This document shows, one piece after another, positions 14,273 to 21,924 of a DNA stretch of 64,000 bases. Source of the stretch: Pseudomonas khavaziana (GTDB lineage Bacteria; Pseudomonadota; Gammaproteobacteria; Pseudomonadales; Pseudomonadaceae). Below the pieces are notes generated by a model. The model was not told where the DNA came from and did no database searches. It saw only the letters and a program-made list of their open reading frames with translations. Position 1 is the stretch's first letter. Each line of letters begins with the position of its first letter. The position numbers were made by a program, and so were the translations under genes. Where the stretch lies: the NCBI RefSeq assembly GCF_019145205.1, contig NZ_JAHSTT010000003.1:186001-250000 (forward strand). The letters are read 5' to 3'.

Positions 14273-15053
14273 TTTCCGCCGCCAGCCTGAGCAGCGCACC
14301 TTCGCCGGCGAGTGCCCGGTCCACGGCGCGGTTGATCGCTCCGAAGTTGAGCAGTTCGACGGCTCTATGGCTGTCCGCCCATGCAAGCAATGCCAGTTCC
14401 ACGGCCTACGCGTAGCGTCACGGGGAAGCGACGAACATTCGCAGGCGCTGGCCAACCTGCAAGCCGAAAGCGTCAACAGCGCGCTTGTAGGCTCCGGCAT
14501 CACGCCGCGGTTTGCCGATAGCACTCTCGCGACCTACCGCGCCACCACGCCAGCCATGACCCAGGCGCTGGAGACTTGCCAGGGCTATGCCGACAACTTC
14601 GGTGAGCACTTCCAGGCGGGTCGCAACCTGTTGCTGTGTGGGAACGTCGGTAACGGCAAGACGCACCTGGCCAGCGGCATCGTCCAGCACGTCATTCGTC
14701 AGCACCGGGCCGTGGCAGTGATCACCACCGCCGCCGAGATCATCCGCGTGTTCAAGCGCTCGATGGATCGCACCGCCGGCTACACCGAGGGCGACGTGAT
14801 CAATGAGTTGGCGAGCTTCGACTTGTTGGTGATCGACGAGATCGGCGCCCAGGCCGGCACTCACTACGAGCTGTCGGTTTTGCATGAGGTTCTAGACCGC
14901 CGTTACAACCTGGTTCGCCCGACAGTGGTGGTGTCCAACCTCAACGCCCAAGGTCTGAGCCAGTACATTGGCGAGCGAGCCCTTGACCGTCTGCGCGAGA
15001 ACAAAGCGCTGCTGGTCGGTTTCACATGGGGATCGGCAAGGGGGCGCGCATGA
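14256..15053 (+). CDS. DnaC-like helicase loader ATPase
   Basis: A 265-residue AAA+ protein with Walker A GNVGNGKTH (129-137), Walker B LLVIDEIG (190-197) and an N-terminal zinc-like motif CPVH..CKQC. It should load the phage DnaB at the iteron origin. The start at 14256 is set by AGGAGG nearby; it overlaps the initiator by 17 bp and dnaB by 4 bp. The C-terminus after ALDRLRENKALLVGF is short and unlike the usual ending. Confidence 0.88.
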   Translation: MAQRSNFRRQPEQRTFAGECPVHGAVDRSEVEQFDGSMAVRPCKQCQFHGLRVASRGSDEHSQALANLQAESVNSALVGSGITPRFADSTLATYRATTPAMTQALETCQGYADNFGEHFQAGRNLLLCGNVGNGKTHLASGIVQHVIRQHRAVAVITTAAEIIRVFKRSMDRTAGYTEGDVINELASFDLLVIDEIGAQAGTHYELSVLHEVLDRRYNLVRPTVVVSNLNAQGLSQYIGERALDRLRENKALLVGFTWGSARGRA

Positions 15054-16423
15054 ACGACTATCGCGAGTTGTATAGCGACGAAGCCGAACACGCCCTGCTC
15101 GGCGCGCTGATGCTGGATGGCGAACTGTTCGACTCGATCACTGCCAGCGTTACCGCGGCGGACTTCCACGATCCGGAGAACGCGGCGCTGTTCCAAGTGA
15201 TGACTGAGCTGCACGCCACTGGCGAGCCGGTAGACCCCGTCACCCTCCATAACTTCAAGCCGGTACTGCCGAGTGGCGGCACAACCATCGCTTACGCTGC
15301 GGAACTGGCGAAGAACACACCCAGTACAGCCAACTGGAAGGCATATGCCCGGACAGTGACCGAGCGGGCAGTACTTCGGCGGCTGGTTGACGCCGCTGAT
15401 GCTGTGCGCGACTCCGCCAACGAGAACAGGCCGGTGGCGGAGATCATTGCCAGTGCCCAGCAAGCCATGGCCGACCTGCGCGACCTCGACACCGGCGAGC
15501 CTGAATACAAGCGCATGGATGAGGTGGTAGCCAGAAATATCGACATCATCGACTCGAAATACAACGGAAACCTCGCGACCGGACTGTCCACTGGACTGAC
15601 AAAGCTGGACGAGATGATCCGAGGCCTGCGCAAGAAGACGGTAACCATCGTCGCCGGTCTTCCAGGCAGCGGTAAAACCACGCTCGGTTTGCAAATTGCC
15701 CAGCACATCGCATGTGGGGGGCTTGGCGTCGGGATGGTGTTCTCGCTGGAAATGCCCGAGGAAGAACTGGCCAACAGGGCTTTGGCTTCACTGGGGGCCG
15801 TCGACCTTCGGGTACTGGACAGTGGGAAGCTTGAGGACGACGACTGGCCGCGCCTGACCTCAGCCGTCAGCAAGATCAACGGCAAGCCGCTGTATGTCAG
15901 TGATAAGTCTGGGCTCACCGTGGCGCGCATCCGAAGCATCTGCCGACAGGTTCAGCGAAAGCACGGCCTCGACGTGGTAGTCATTGATTACATAGGCCTG
16001 ATTGGCTCCGACGGCAAGGCGTTCAACCGCACGTCCGAACTTGGGAAGATATCTACCGGCATTGTGAACATCGCGAAGGAGTTGGACGTCCCGGTGATTC
16101 TGCTGGCCCAACTCAACCGCGACTCAACAAAACGGCCTGGCAAGAAGCCAATCGCCTCCGATCTGCGAGACTCCGGACAGATCGAGGCTGACGCCCACTG
16201 CATCATCCTGGTTCACCGCGATATGGACGACGAGCAGGGCCAGAACGGCGCTACCGAACTGATCATGCCCAAGTGCAGGCACGCGCCCGTCGGTTCATGC
16301 GTAGTTCAACAGCAGGGCAGATTCGCCCGGTTCGTCGACTTTGCGGGCCGTGAGCCCACCCAGGAAGAAGTGGAGATCGGCAGACCCTTCTCCGAGCAGT
16401 ACAAGGGGAGGAAGAAAGGATGA
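15050..16423 (+). CDS. replicative DNA helicase, DnaB type
   Basis: A 457-residue protein with an N-terminal DnaB domain (EAEHALLGALMLDGELFD) and RecA-like helicase core: Walker A AGLPGSGKTT, Walker B VVVIDYIGLI, and motif RDSGQIEADAH near the end. It unwinds phage DNA at replication forks. ATGA overlap with the loader gene fixes the start. Confidence 0.93.
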   Translation: MNDYRELYSDEAEHALLGALMLDGELFDSITASVTAADFHDPENAALFQVMTELHATGEPVDPVTLHNFKPVLPSGGTTIAYAAELAKNTPSTANWKAYARTVTERAVLRRLVDAADAVRDSANENRPVAEIIASAQQAMADLRDLDTGEPEYKRMDEVVARNIDIIDSKYNGNLATGLSTGLTKLDEMIRGLRKKTVTIVAGLPGSGKTTLGLQIAQHIACGGLGVGMVFSLEMPEEELANRALASLGAVDLRVLDSGKLEDDDWPRLTSAVSKINGKPLYVSDKSGLTVARIRSICRQVQRKHGLDVVVIDYIGLIGSDGKAFNRTSELGKISTGIVNIAKELDVPVILLAQLNRDSTKRPGKKPIASDLRDSGQIEADAHCIILVHRDMDDEQGQNGATELIMPKCRHAPVGSCVVQQQGRFARFVDFAGREPTQEEVEIGRPFSEQYKGRKKG

Positions 16424-17784
16424 ACGACCTGGTGAAAACTCTTACCGTCGTCATGACTGATGCCGAGATCAGGCGGCAGGCTGAGCGGCCACATGTTCGT
16501 GCGCTTCGTGACGCTCGTTACCCGTCGCTGCATTTTCGGTATTCCACTGTAGATCGCGCCAAAGGTTCGTGGCACGTCGTGGTGGGTAAGGTCTGGGGCA
16601 AGGCAGGTAATTATCCAGACATCAACGCGAAGGCGATGCTGGCGACGTTGCCGGCCATCTTGGTACGTCGGGCCGCAGATCCTTCAGCGAAGTCCACGGC
16701 CACCAACTGGTCAACAGTGGGCGAGCTGCTGTCCTGGTACCTGGAACGCATGACGCGCGACCGGGCTCTGTCCGAGAAGCGCAAGGCCAGCGCCAAGTCA
16801 GCCTTGAAGCGGCATCTGCAGCCACGCCTCGGTCAACTGCCGCTGACTGGGTTGAACAGACCGGCCATTGACCGGCTGCTGCTGATGCCGATGCAGGAGC
16901 GTTACGCGCTGTCGTTCGTGCGCTCGGTCTGGGGCGTCCTGGGTGTGGCTGTGCGGCAGGCCTATCGCCTGGACCTGCTGGCCGTTAATCCCCTGGCTGG
17001 CCTGGAGTTCACCGACTTCGTGCGGACCAAAATCAAGGCGAAGGCGGCGCGGCTTCACTCCGATGACGTGCCTGGCCTGCTGGACCTGCTGGTCGAGCAG
17101 TTCGACGGTTCGCCGGCGGCGTGTGTGTTGGCTGGGCTGATGCTCTGTCACGGCACGCGCTTGGGTGAAACCCGCCTGGCCCGCTGGAAGAACATCAACA
17201 CCGACACGGGTAAGTGGTTCATCCCGGCGGCGGACACCAAAACCAAAGCAGCGCATACCCTGCCACTGACCGCCCAGGCCAAGGCGCTGATCGATCGGTA
17301 CCGGCTTGTGCAGCAGAAGAAGGGTTACACCGGACAGTTCCTGTTCCCAGGGAGCTCCGGTCAAGCCCTCAGCGCGACGAAGGCCAGCACCCTGTTCACG
17401 CACCTGTCTCACGGCGAATGGTCGAGCCACGACCTGCGCAAGGTGGCCCGTACCGCATGGACTGATCTGGGAGTTGACTACATGGTTGGCGAGCTGCTGC
17501 TGAACCACGCCATGAAGGATCTCGACCAGGCCTATATCCACACGTCCGCCGAGCAGCTCAAGCGGCAGGCTCTAGAGACCTGGCACGCCTACCTCGATCA
17601 ACGAGGTTTCGAGGCGCTGCACGGTGGGACATTTGCGAGACAGGAAGGCGAGGCATTACCCGCCGAGACCATGAATAACGAGGCTTTCAGCGTGAATCAG
17701 TATCCACTTCCGAGGAGGAGGTTTTTAGATCAAGGCGACACCGAGGCAACACCAAACCATCAGCCAGGAGACGGCAATGAGTAA
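16420..17784 (+). CDS. second tyrosine recombinase in the replication module
   Basis: A 454-residue protein with a SAM-like core-binding region (about 98-190) and full catalytic set: R247 (GTRLGE), a Lys in TKTKAAHTLPL, HDLR (H337-R340), H363 (LLNHAM) and Y372 (AYIH). It overlaps dnaB by 4 bp, so it is expressed with replication, far from the att sites. Possible jobs are resolution of dimers or an alternative recombination role. It is not obviously the integrase because of position and orientation. Confidence 0.85.
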   Translation: MNDLVKTLTVVMTDAEIRRQAERPHVRALRDARYPSLHFRYSTVDRAKGSWHVVVGKVWGKAGNYPDINAKAMLATLPAILVRRAADPSAKSTATNWSTVGELLSWYLERMTRDRALSEKRKASAKSALKRHLQPRLGQLPLTGLNRPAIDRLLLMPMQERYALSFVRSVWGVLGVAVRQAYRLDLLAVNPLAGLEFTDFVRTKIKAKAARLHSDDVPGLLDLLVEQFDGSPAACVLAGLMLCHGTRLGETRLARWKNINTDTGKWFIPAADTKTKAAHTLPLTAQAKALIDRYRLVQQKKGYTGQFLFPGSSGQALSATKASTLFTHLSHGEWSSHDLRKVARTAWTDLGVDYMVGELLLNHAMKDLDQAYIHTSAEQLKRQALETWHAYLDQRGFEALHGGTFARQEGEALPAETMNNEAFSVNQYPLPRRRFLDQGDTEATPNHQPGDGNE

Positions 17785-18061
17785 CGTAACAGCGGCATTG
17801 CCGCGCAAGAGCCTGACCTCTGACGAGCGGGATTTTCTGAAGCAGGGTAACCGGCTGCTGCTCGATAAACCCAACGGCCGTATCGGCGCCGCCGCGCTGA
17901 TGGACCTAGTCGCCGACTGGGGAAACCACCGTGGCAGCCTTGCCTTCCAAGACTACGCCCGCCGGTGGATCACCGAAGGGCACGCCAAGAACAAAATCGC
18001 CGACAAGATGCTCCGTGAGCTGTTTGGCCTGAACGAACCGACACCGAGGAAAGCGGCATGA
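17777..18061 (+). CDS. small phage protein of unknown function
   Basis: A 94-residue protein preceded by CAGGAG, overlapping the recombinase by 8 bp. Helical (ALMDLVADWGNHRGSLAFQDYA). No family recognised. It lies in the nin-like interval before Q. Confidence 0.6.
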   Translation: MSNVTAALPRKSLTSDERDFLKQGNRLLLDKPNGRIGAAALMDLVADWGNHRGSLAFQDYARRWITEGHAKNKIADKMLRELFGLNEPTPRKAA

Positions 18062-18441
18062 ATACAAGAAAACCTTCGCGTCTGCCGTTGGGCGATACCG
18101 AGTACATTCTTGAGCAATGGGGCTTCTGGCGCATGGATGGCATGGGCGTCCCGAGCTATGTTTCACCGTCCTGGGCGATCATGCGGGACATGATCCCGTC
18201 GACGAGCAAGTCCTACGTCATCACGGACGAACTGGCCAGCGTCGTTGATGGCGCTGTCGCCAGGCTGTGCAAGCGGGCACCGGAGATGGGTGACTTCGTT
18301 TGGCTGTACTACGCGGCCAAGTGGCCAGCCAAGCGGATCGGCAACAAGTACGATATGAGTGAGGCCAAAGCGAGGGAGATCATCAAGACTGGCGTCGGCT
18401 GGATTGACTGCTCGTTGGAGAAATTCATCGAAGCCGCGTAA
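18058..18441 (+). CDS. late antiterminator Q-like
   Basis: The 127-residue protein fits the phage Q antitermination family (PF06530): EQWGFWRMDGMG, an ITDELASVVDGAVARL helix, LYYAAKWPAKRIGNKYDMSEAKAREI and the ending GVGWIDCSLE. It should load on RNA polymerase at the late promoter just downstream and allow passage through the many intrinsic terminators of the late region. Confidence 0.88.
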   Translation: MNTRKPSRLPLGDTEYILEQWGFWRMDGMGVPSYVSPSWAIMRDMIPSTSKSYVITDELASVVDGAVARLCKRAPEMGDFVWLYYAAKWPAKRIGNKYDMSEAKAREIIKTGVGWIDCSLEKFIEAA

Positions 18442-18602
18442 AAAACTTGCACTCGCGGAATAGCCCTGTTTTCATGGCACCGTGTTCAGCTTTTCAAGCG
18501 CGACACCACATCGAAAGCCCGGCCAGTGCGTCGGGCTTTTTTGTGACCAAGATTTAGCAAGCCCAGCCACTGTGTTGGGCTTTTTCGTTTCTGGAGGCCG
18601 CA
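18442..18602 (+). promoter_or_regulatory. late leader: candidate promoter and two tandem terminators
   Basis: TTGCAC follows the Q stop by 4 bp; a matching -10 is weak. Two intrinsic terminators follow, 18514-18543 (AAAGCCCG/CGGGCTTT) and 18559-18586 (AAGCCCA/TGGGCTT), each with a T-run. Stacked terminators just after Q are expected targets of Q. A good RBS (CTGGAGG) then precedes ATG 18603. Confidence 0.6.
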
Positions 18603-18871
18603 TGGCAAAGCTTGAGATGGAAGTGAGCGTAGAGGGCCTTCAAGACCTAATGCGCCCACTGGGCGAGGCTATGCAGTCACTTGAACATTTTCCCGAGTTG
18701 CCGCTTCAGGTCTTCCGTGACCTTGTCGCCAACAGCCTTCATGACGTTGCCGTAAGTTTCGACGGCGCCGCACTTGCCGCAGGTGATCTTCGAGGAGTTT
18801 GTCGGCCTGGCCGGAATCTCGAACTTGTCACTGCCGCACTTCTTGCACTTAACGCTTACCTTCATCGCTGA
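18603..18871 (+). pseudogene. possible late-gene remnant overlapped by a reverse-strand insert
   Basis: ATG 18603 has a strong RBS and begins MAKLEMEVSVEGLQDLM, phage-like for about 25 residues. From about 18677 the same DNA encodes the minus-strand zinc-ribbon gene, which is far more protein-like. The plus frame after that point has the composition of an antisense frame. It may be a small gene truncated by insertion, or no gene at all. Confidence 0.3.
18677..18865 (-). CDS. small zinc-ribbon protein, moron
   Basis: A 62-residue product MKVSVKCKKCGSDKFEIPAR with paired CxxC motifs (CKKC, CGKC), resembling ECs_2282-type putative zinc-binding proteins. It is opposite to the late genes and has its own upstream element at 18885-18922, also found before the minus-strand gene 19693-20241. 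The longer upstream frame to 19048 crosses that element and is not used. Expression in the lysogen is likely. Confidence 0.7.
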   Translation of the reverse strand: MKVSVKCKKCGSDKFEIPARPTNSSKITCGKCGAVETYGNVMKAVGDKVTEDLKRQLGKMFK

Positions 18872-18884
18872 TGCTCCATGGATT

Positions 18885-18922
18885 GTTCGGTGTGGAAATT
18901 GAACGATAGCACGGGGCCATAT
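18885..18922 (-). promoter_or_regulatory. shared moron upstream element, copy 1
   Basis: 38 bp, 33 of which match 20257-20294, lying 20 bp before the zinc-ribbon ATG. On the minus strand it reads ATATGGC.CCGTGCTATCGTTC; TATCGT may be the -10. No clear -35 is seen. The 18923-19107 remainder contains no convincing gene. Confidence 0.5.
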
Positions 18923-19107
18923 AGGCGTTGACGAAACACAAGTTTGTTGCGTGAGCCATAGCCAGGGTGGGCCTTCGGGCAGGGCCTGGACGCGGTATCG
19001 CCGGTCGTCACGCGTTACGAAAGAACACCGGCAGCATGAGCAGCCCAAACCTGTGTGCTAGTGGGGCTGGCTCAAGCGGACTGATGGAAAGACATCGCAC
19101 CCATTCC

Positions 19108-19136
19108 AAGGCTCGCCATATCGGCGGGCCTTTTCT
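19108..19136 (+). terminator. intrinsic terminator before the 19154 gene
   Basis: Stem AAGGCTCGCC/GGCGGGCCTT with one G-T pair and TTTTC, followed by TTTCTGGAG and an ATG. Same layout as other terminator-RBS junctions of the late region. Confidence 0.65.
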
Positions 19137-19153
19137 GTTTCTGGAGCACGGTA

Positions 19154-19666
19154 ATGACCGATCAAGCGAAGAATGATGATCAACCAGTGATTGATGCTGT
19201 CGTCGTTGGTGACGCCCAGCGTCTGCTCCGCGCACTTCGTGGACTTGCCAAGGCGATGCCCGAGGTGTTTATCCGTGTTACTGGTCACTTGTTGAGTACC
19301 CAGCAGCATGAAAGCGTAAGCGCAGCCTGCTTCAGCTTCGGCGCCATCAGCGACTTCTATCACGCTGATGGCAAGGTCTTTGGTGCGGTGTACACCGACA
19401 CCTTCCTGCTGATTCGCCAGGCTGGCCCAGTGGGTGTTGGCATGGCTTACGATGAGGTCAGGAAGCTGGTACTTGAGGTGCGCGCCGAGCACGACGAAAC
19501 AGTGCTCAAGAAGGCGATGCAGCTCAAAGAGTCGCTGGAAGATCTTGATCGGCTGCTGAACGGCCACTCTTTCGCTGATAGCAAGCTGACCAGTATGGCT
19601 CACGCCGACCTGTTTAAAGGTCACGCCCTGCTGGTGGCGGCCCTGAACCCGATCAAGCGTGAATGA
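19154..19666 (+). CDS. late-region phage protein of unknown function
   Basis: A 170-residue soluble protein with good RBS (CTGGAG). The N-terminal half is mixed alpha/beta (SVSAACFSFGAISDFYHADG), the C-terminal half a long helix (VLKKAMQLKESLEDLDRLL). No family recognised. It stands alone between two minus-strand morons. Confidence 0.6.
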   Translation: MTDQAKNDDQPVIDAVVVGDAQRLLRALRGLAKAMPEVFIRVTGHLLSTQQHESVSAACFSFGAISDFYHADGKVFGAVYTDTFLLIRQAGPVGVGMAYDEVRKLVLEVRAEHDETVLKKAMQLKESLEDLDRLLNGHSFADSKLTSMAHADLFKGHALLVAALNPIKRE

Positions 19667-19692
19667 TCCTGATCGGGTAGTGGAGAATGAAT

Positions 19693-20241
19693 TTATGGAT
19701 GGACCAAGATTTTTTGCAGGAAAGCGGTTTGGCGGGCTAGCTCCTCACGCATTTGTGCTTCATCTGGGGCCTGAATGTAAAACTGAATGTCCGCCGTATA
19801 CGCATACACCCGCTCTTCCTTCAGCCAGTGATTACGCAGCCGCAACTCAAAAGGAATGGCACCGTCTGGGAACAGATCACTGTGAGCCGCCGACATTACG
19901 ATATTGCGGGACACGATTAGATATGGGTCAGGCACCTCCGCCCACTGACGATTCCTGAAGATAATTGCGACGTACATGGATCGGGTGGTGCCTTTTTCAT
20001 CTTCCTTTGTTGAGTGCGCACAGCGAAACGTTTCGAAGTCTTGGCCGGGACCGTTTATAGCTTGAATGAAATCCTTCAGTTCTGGCTCGCCTTCAAGCTC
20101 TGGGATCTCGTTGATTCGCTCAGGCTCTTTCGATAGCCAGATCATTGGATGGTGACCGGTATCAAGATCGGTGGCATACGGAAGATTTCTATGGCCTGTA
20201 GTGAATGTGACCTGAATAGTTGCTGATTTTTCGTTTTCCAT
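19693..20241 (-). CDS. moron of unknown function
   Basis: A 182-residue soluble protein (MENEKSATIQVTFTTGHRN) with aromatic-rich strands near the C-terminus (YAYTADIQFYIQAP). No family recognised. It is opposite to its late-gene neighbours and has the conserved element 20257-20294 sixteen bases upstream of its ATG. No strong RBS is seen. Likely expressed from the prophage independently of Q; an exclusion or fitness role is speculative. Confidence 0.6.
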   Translation of the reverse strand: MENEKSATIQVTFTTGHRNLPYATDLDTGHHPMIWLSKEPERINEIPELEGEPELKDFIQAINGPGQDFETFRCAHSTKEDEKGTTRSMYVAIIFRNRQWAEVPDPYLIVSRNIVMSAAHSDLFPDGAIPFELRLRNHWLKEERVYAYTADIQFYIQAPDEAQMREELARQTAFLQKILVHP

Positions 20242-20256
20242 GAGCTGCTTGCGTCC

Positions 20257-20294
20257 GTTCTGTGTGGAAGCCGAACGATAGCACGGAGCCATAT
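20257..20294 (-). promoter_or_regulatory. shared moron upstream element, copy 2
   Basis: Matches 18885-18922 at 33 of 38 positions, including the block GAACGATAGCACGG. Directly to its right is the terminator 20295-20318, so the element is insulated from late transcription. Confidence 0.55.
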
Positions 20295-20318
20295 GCCCGC
20301 CACTGAGCGGGCTTTTTT
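20295..20318 (+). terminator. intrinsic terminator before the holin gene
   Basis: GCCCGC CACTGA GCGGGC followed by six T. It stands ahead of the lysis genes, which therefore should need antitermination. Confidence 0.75.
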
Positions 20319-20350
20319 ATTCCCAACTCCCCTCAAGGGAGGAATTTGAG

Positions 20351-20677
20351 ATGACCCCGATGCCTGAGAAAAACCCCGACTTCTGGGCCCAGGTGTGGCT
20401 GGTCCTCTCGAACCCACTGTGGCAGGGCGCAATTATGGCCTTCACGATCACGCTATTGCGCGTGCTGTACGACGCCAAAGAGCCGAACTACTGGCGCACC
20501 TTGTTCGAGGCGCTGCTCTGTGGGGCCTTGAGCCTGTCAGCCAGCAGCATCATCGAGTGGATGGAGTGGCCGCCGAGCTTGTCAGTGGCCGCCGGCGGTG
20601 CCATTGGCTTCATCGGCGTGACAGCGATCCGTGACCTGATCATCAGGTTCCTGGGCAGAAAGGCGGATTCAGCATGA
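20351..20677 (+). CDS. holin, lambda-family type
   Basis: A 108-residue protein with three hydrophobic segments (about residues 25-40, 50-66 and 76-97), starting MTPMPEKNPDFWAQVWLVLS, typical of the phage lambda-type holin family in pseudomonad phages. It would form the membrane lesion that lets the SleB-type lysin out. GGGAGGA is upstream. It overlaps the spanin gene by 4 bp; the lysin lies about 21 kb away. Confidence 0.8.
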   Translation: MTPMPEKNPDFWAQVWLVLSNPLWQGAIMAFTITLLRVLYDAKEPNYWRTLFEALLCGALSLSASSIIEWMEWPPSLSVAAGGAIGFIGVTAIRDLIIRFLGRKADSA

Positions 20678-21060
20678 AGGCGATAGCAGTGGCAATCATC
20701 GTCGCCCTGGTTGGCCTGTTGCTCGTCGGCATCCAGCAGATGCGTGTTGAGGATCTGCGCGCAGAGAAGCGCATTGAATCCCAGGCCAAGGATGAAGCGG
20801 TCAAGGCCAACAACGAAAGCCAGGCCACCATCACCACGCTGCGCGCCGAAGCACTTCGTAACGCGGCGTATACCGCAGACCTGGCCCAGCGCATCAAGAC
20901 CAGCGAGAAGAAAGCCGAGAAGGCGAGGAAAGACTTTGAAGAACTCAAGCGCAACAGCAAGCCTGTTCGTGACTGGGCTGCTCAGCCTCTTCCTGACGGC
21001 CTGCGCGGCAAAGCCGGCGGTAGTAACAAAGACCCAGGCCGTAAGGATCGAAGCCCCTGA
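20674..21060 (+). CDS. Rz-like inner-membrane spanin
   Basis: A 128-residue protein with an N-terminal transmembrane helix (AIAVAIIVALVGLLLVGI) and a long coiled-coil periplasmic part (residues 25-95), the design of an i-spanin. Rz1 starts within it in another frame. Confidence 0.8.
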   Translation: MKAIAVAIIVALVGLLLVGIQQMRVEDLRAEKRIESQAKDEAVKANNESQATITTLRAEALRNAAYTADLAQRIKTSEKKAEKARKDFEELKRNSKPVRDWAAQPLPDGLRGKAGGSNKDPGRKDRSP

Positions 21061-21208
21061 GTTGATCCCGTGCGAACGGGTCGACCAGGAAGACTCCTAT
21101 CTTCGCTTCAATGGCGATGTGTGGGAATTGAAGGACAAGGCCATCAAGTTGCTGGATACGTGCGCTGACCAGGTGGACGCTCAGATCGTCCGCAGCCAGA
21201 GCAAGTAA
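20936..21208 (+). CDS. Rz1-like outer-membrane spanin lipoprotein, TTG start
   Basis: Within the Rz gene in the +1 frame, TTG 20936 gives MKNSSATASLFVTGLLSLFL followed by TAC, a lipoprotein signal with lipobox LTAC and cleavage before the cysteine. GAGGAA lies upstream at the right distance. The mature part is about 68 residues and ends past the Rz stop. No ATG starts the signal sequence, so TTG (or a downstream GTG) is required. It pairs with Rz to fuse the membranes in lysis. Confidence 0.75.
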   Translation: MKNSSATASLFVTGLLSLFLTACAAKPAVVTKTQAVRIEAPELIPCERVDQEDSYLRFNGDVWELKDKAIKLLDTCADQVDAQIVRSQSK

Positions 21209-21210
21209 TC

Positions 21211-21246
21211 CGCGCCACGTTTTCGAATGCGCCAAATCGTGGCGCG
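21211..21246. repeat. inverted repeat CGCGCCACG/CGTGGCGCG, copy 2
   Basis: Nine-base arms with an 18-bp loop, in the gap between Rz1 and the next gene. The left side AATCCGCGCCACGTT is shared with 10612-10626. Confidence 0.75.
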
Positions 21247-21262
21247 CATCAAGGACCACATC

Positions 21263-21439
21263 ATGAGCACAGTAAGCGCCGAGTATTACCAGATCAAAGG
21301 CATGGTCAGTGATATGCCAGCCGATGAGCGTGCCGAGGTTGCACGCGTAGAGGCGTTGGTTGTTGAACTGGCCATGTCATCGAAGCCGGCCGCGCTTGGC
21401 GTGATACTGGCTTCGATCAAGTTATCACTGGAAGGGTGA
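21263..21439 (+). CDS. small phage protein, 58 residues
   Basis: ATG 21263 follows AAGGA by seven bases. Helical (ERAEVARVEALVVELAMSSK). The stop overlaps the HNH start (TGATG). Function unknown. Confidence 0.55.
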   Translation: MSTVSAEYYQIKGMVSDMPADERAEVARVEALVVELAMSSKPAALGVILASIKLSLEG

Positions 21440-21771
21440 TGGCTCGAATCAAGACCTTGGGCAATAGGGTCAGTACTCAAGGCAACAGGTTGGCAACTGC
21501 TGCCCCAGGCTCATGGCGTACCGGAAAGACCACGTCCAGTCAGCGTGGCTACAACTACGAGTGGCAGAAGGCTCGGCTGGTCCACCTCAATGACAACCCG
21601 CTCTGTGTGTACTGCGATCGCGAGGGAAGGGTGACAGCGGCCAACACGGTTGACCACGTCATCCCTCATCGAGGCGACATGACGCTGTTCTGGGACCGGA
21701 CCAACTGGATGAGCCTGTGCGGCACCTGCCACTCCTCGAAGAAGCAGCGCGAGGAAGCGCAGGGCGCCTGA
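21439..21771 (+). CDS. HNH endonuclease
   Basis: A 110-residue protein with CVYC, the HNH core TVDHVIPHRGD and N-W-x-S-L-C-G-T-C-H-S-S-K, the usual zinc-bound beta-beta-alpha fold. HNH proteins next to terminase assist DNA packaging of cos phages. ATG 21439 or GTG 21436 are both possible starts; GGAAGG is upstream. Confidence 0.9.
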   Translation: MARIKTLGNRVSTQGNRLATAAPGSWRTGKTTSSQRGYNYEWQKARLVHLNDNPLCVYCDREGRVTAANTVDHVIPHRGDMTLFWDRTNWMSLCGTCHSSKKQREEAQGA

Positions 21772-21829
21772 GTCGATCTGTAGCACGTCACTCGCACGAT
21801 GCGGCACGCCAACTCCCCGCGACGAGACT

Positions 21830-21879
21830 AGGGGGTGGTCAAAATATGGGGATCGAGTTTTCTCCAGACCACTCCCCCT
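21830..21879. promoter_or_regulatory. candidate cos/terminase-binding region
   Basis: Between HNH and small terminase (21772-21924) no gene is seen. An imperfect inverted repeat, AGGGGGTGGTC (21830-21840) and GACCACTCCCCCT (21867-21879), flanks an AT-rich centre. Position fits cos for an HNH-terminase phage, but no nick site can be assigned. Confidence 0.35.
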
Positions 21880-21924
21880 CTCACGCGCAGATTTTCTCCC
21901 CCTTTTGAAAAAGGAATTCAGCAA

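Noticed and set aside
19058..19624. 188-codon minus frame
   Set aside because: Antisense of the 19154-19666 gene, which has the better RBS and protein-like composition.
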